Positions 13,771 through 14,674 of a stretch of DNA of 14,674 nt are shown here, one piece after another (position 1 is the first letter of the stretch; the number at the start of each line of letters is the position of its first letter). The stretch comes from Zymomonas sp. GTDB lineage: Bacteria > Pseudomonadota > Alphaproteobacteria > Sphingomonadales > Sphingomonadaceae. The translations under genes and the position numbers were made by a program. The DNA is taken from assembly GCA_027489105.1 (NCBI GenBank), contig JAIYAJ010000450.1:1-14674 (forward strand). The letters are read 5' to 3'. The notes below the pieces were generated by a model that was not told where the DNA came from, ran no database searches, and worked only from the letters and a program-made list of their open reading frames with translations.

Positions 13771-14674
13771 ATGACGACGCGCGAGAGGGCCGCTCTGGCA
13801 TCGGGGCTACAGGTGCTGCCCGACGGGATCGAGATCATTCTCGACATCTCCCGCCTTCTGTCGCGCATGCTGCACGCAATGCCGACGGGGATCGACCGGG
13901 TCGAGCTGGTCTATGCCCGCCAACTGCTGGACAAGGCACCCAATAGACTCCATTTCGCAGCACTTAGCCCGCTTGGCGGCTACGGCCGGCTGCCGCTAGA
14001 CGCTGTATTGCGCTTCCTCGACGAGACCGAGGAACGCTGGGCCAGCGCCCGGACTCCGTCACGTCGCGAACTGACCATCGCCGCGGCACGGACCCTCGCC
14101 CGGCTTCGCCCGCGCGCCGTCCCGCGTCCGGCAGCCGGCGCGCGCCGCTATTATCTGCAGGCGTCCCCGCACCATCTGGATCGACCGGATCGGGTGCGGG
14201 CGAAGCTGCGCAGCGAAGGCGCGCGCTTTCTCTGTCTGGTGCACGACCTCATCCCGATCGAATATCCGGAATATGCCCGACCCAATGGCGCCGCGACCCA
14301 TCGCCGTCGGATCGAGACGCTGGGCGCCTGCGCGGATGGGCTGATCGCGAACAGCCAGGCCACTGCCGACTCCGTGACCGCCTTCCTGCGCGAGCGGACG
14401 CCGGCCATGCGCGTCGCCCATCTCGGTTGCGACCCGCTGCCCTCGGACGCGGGACTGCCCGCTGGCCTCACGCCGCCCTATTTCGTGGTCCTGAGCACGA
14501 TCGAACCGCGCAAGAACCATCTGCTCCTCCTCAACCTCTGGCGACGGATGATCGAGACGCTCGGTCCGGACGCCACGCCTCAGCTGGCGATCATCGGACG
14601 GCGCGGCTGGGAGAATGAAAATGTCGTCGACATGCTCGAACGCTGCGACAGCATTCGCGGCCATGTCCATGAAC
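13771..14674 (+). CDS. Second GT4-family glycosyltransferase, truncated by window edge
   Basis: 301 codons visible, open to the right edge. It is a paralogue of the glycosyltransferase upstream, sharing motifs in the same order: IILDISRLLSRMLHAMPTGIDRV (22-44; upstream FDIS...PTGIQRV), LVHDLIPIEYPE (156-167), LIANSQATADSV (191-202), VLSTIEPRKNH (240-250) and QLAIIGRRGWENENV (271-285). It lacks the N-terminal TPR region; the catalytic E-x7-E motif would lie beyond the window. The ATG at 13771 has no obvious ribosome binding site. It is in the same frame as the upstream gene, 42 nt after that stop, so expression probably depends on coupling or on an unrecognised signal. Probably adds another sugar of the same repeat unit. 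In-frame ATGs further in would delete the conserved DIS...PTGI motif. Confidence 0.88.
   Translation, partial: MTTRERAALASGLQVLPDGIEIILDISRLLSRMLHAMPTGIDRVELVYARQLLDKAPNRLHFAALSPLGGYGRLPLDAVLRFLDETEERWASARTPSRRELTIAAARTLARLRPRAVPRPAAGARRYYLQASPHHLDRPDRVRAKLRSEGARFLCLVHDLIPIEYPEYARPNGAATHRRRIETLGACADGLIANSQATADSVTAFLRERTPAMRVAHLGCDPLPSDAGLPAGLTPPYFVVLSTIEPRKNHLLLLNLWRRMIETLGPDATPQLAIIGRRGWENENVVDMLERCDSIRGHVHE

Noticed and set aside
1..14674. Mobile elements, CRISPR arrays, tRNA/rRNA genes, phage or toxin-antitoxin genes
   Set aside because: I looked on both strands for transposase motifs, regularly spaced repeats and tRNA-like cloverleaves and found none. The short repeats seen are single inverted repeats at gene ends.

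Overview
This is high-GC DNA with long, tightly packed, often overlapping genes. The protein families point to an alphaproteobacterium of the Sphingomonadales (Sphingomonas/Rhizorhabdus-like). That assignment is inferred from family resemblance and locus type; no rRNA or tRNA gene is visible. The window is a chromosomal exopolysaccharide/capsule region. I see no insertion sequence, phage gene, CRISPR array or tRNA.

Left block (1-5887): a surface-polysaccharide locus of the type that accompanies exosortase A (XrtA/PEP-CTERM systems). On the minus strand, in order of transcription, are an AMP-forming acyl-CoA/acyl-ACP ligase, a PLP-dependent decarboxylase (ATGA overlap), a Wza-type outer-membrane export protein, a Wzz-type chain-length regulator with three membrane segments, and the N-terminus of a probable tyrosine autokinase cut by the left edge. 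A small acyl carrier protein is divergent from the ligase. Ligase, carrier protein and decarboxylase look like an activate-load-decarboxylate module of unknown product attached to polysaccharide assembly. Exosortase A itself is not in the window.

Middle block (5888-7246): the carrier-protein gene converges on thioredoxin reductase (trxB) across a perfect 22-nt palindrome. Upstream of trxB, on the plus strand, is a possible 76-codon gene for a one-pass membrane peptide with a pilin-like N-terminus.

Right block (7247-14674): a minus-strand dTDP-L-rhamnose operon in the order rfbC-rfbB-rfbD-rfbA, each overlapping the next by a few bases or spaced to be translationally coupled. It ends with a small cyclic-nucleotide-binding-fold protein that lacks a DNA-binding domain. 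An AT-rich divergent control region separates it from two tandem plus-strand GT4 glycosyltransferases. The first carries N-terminal TPRs and an extra C-terminal domain; the second runs off the right edge. The likely logic is that the rfb genes make dTDP-rhamnose, the glycosyltransferases build the repeat unit, and the left block controls chain length and exports the polymer.
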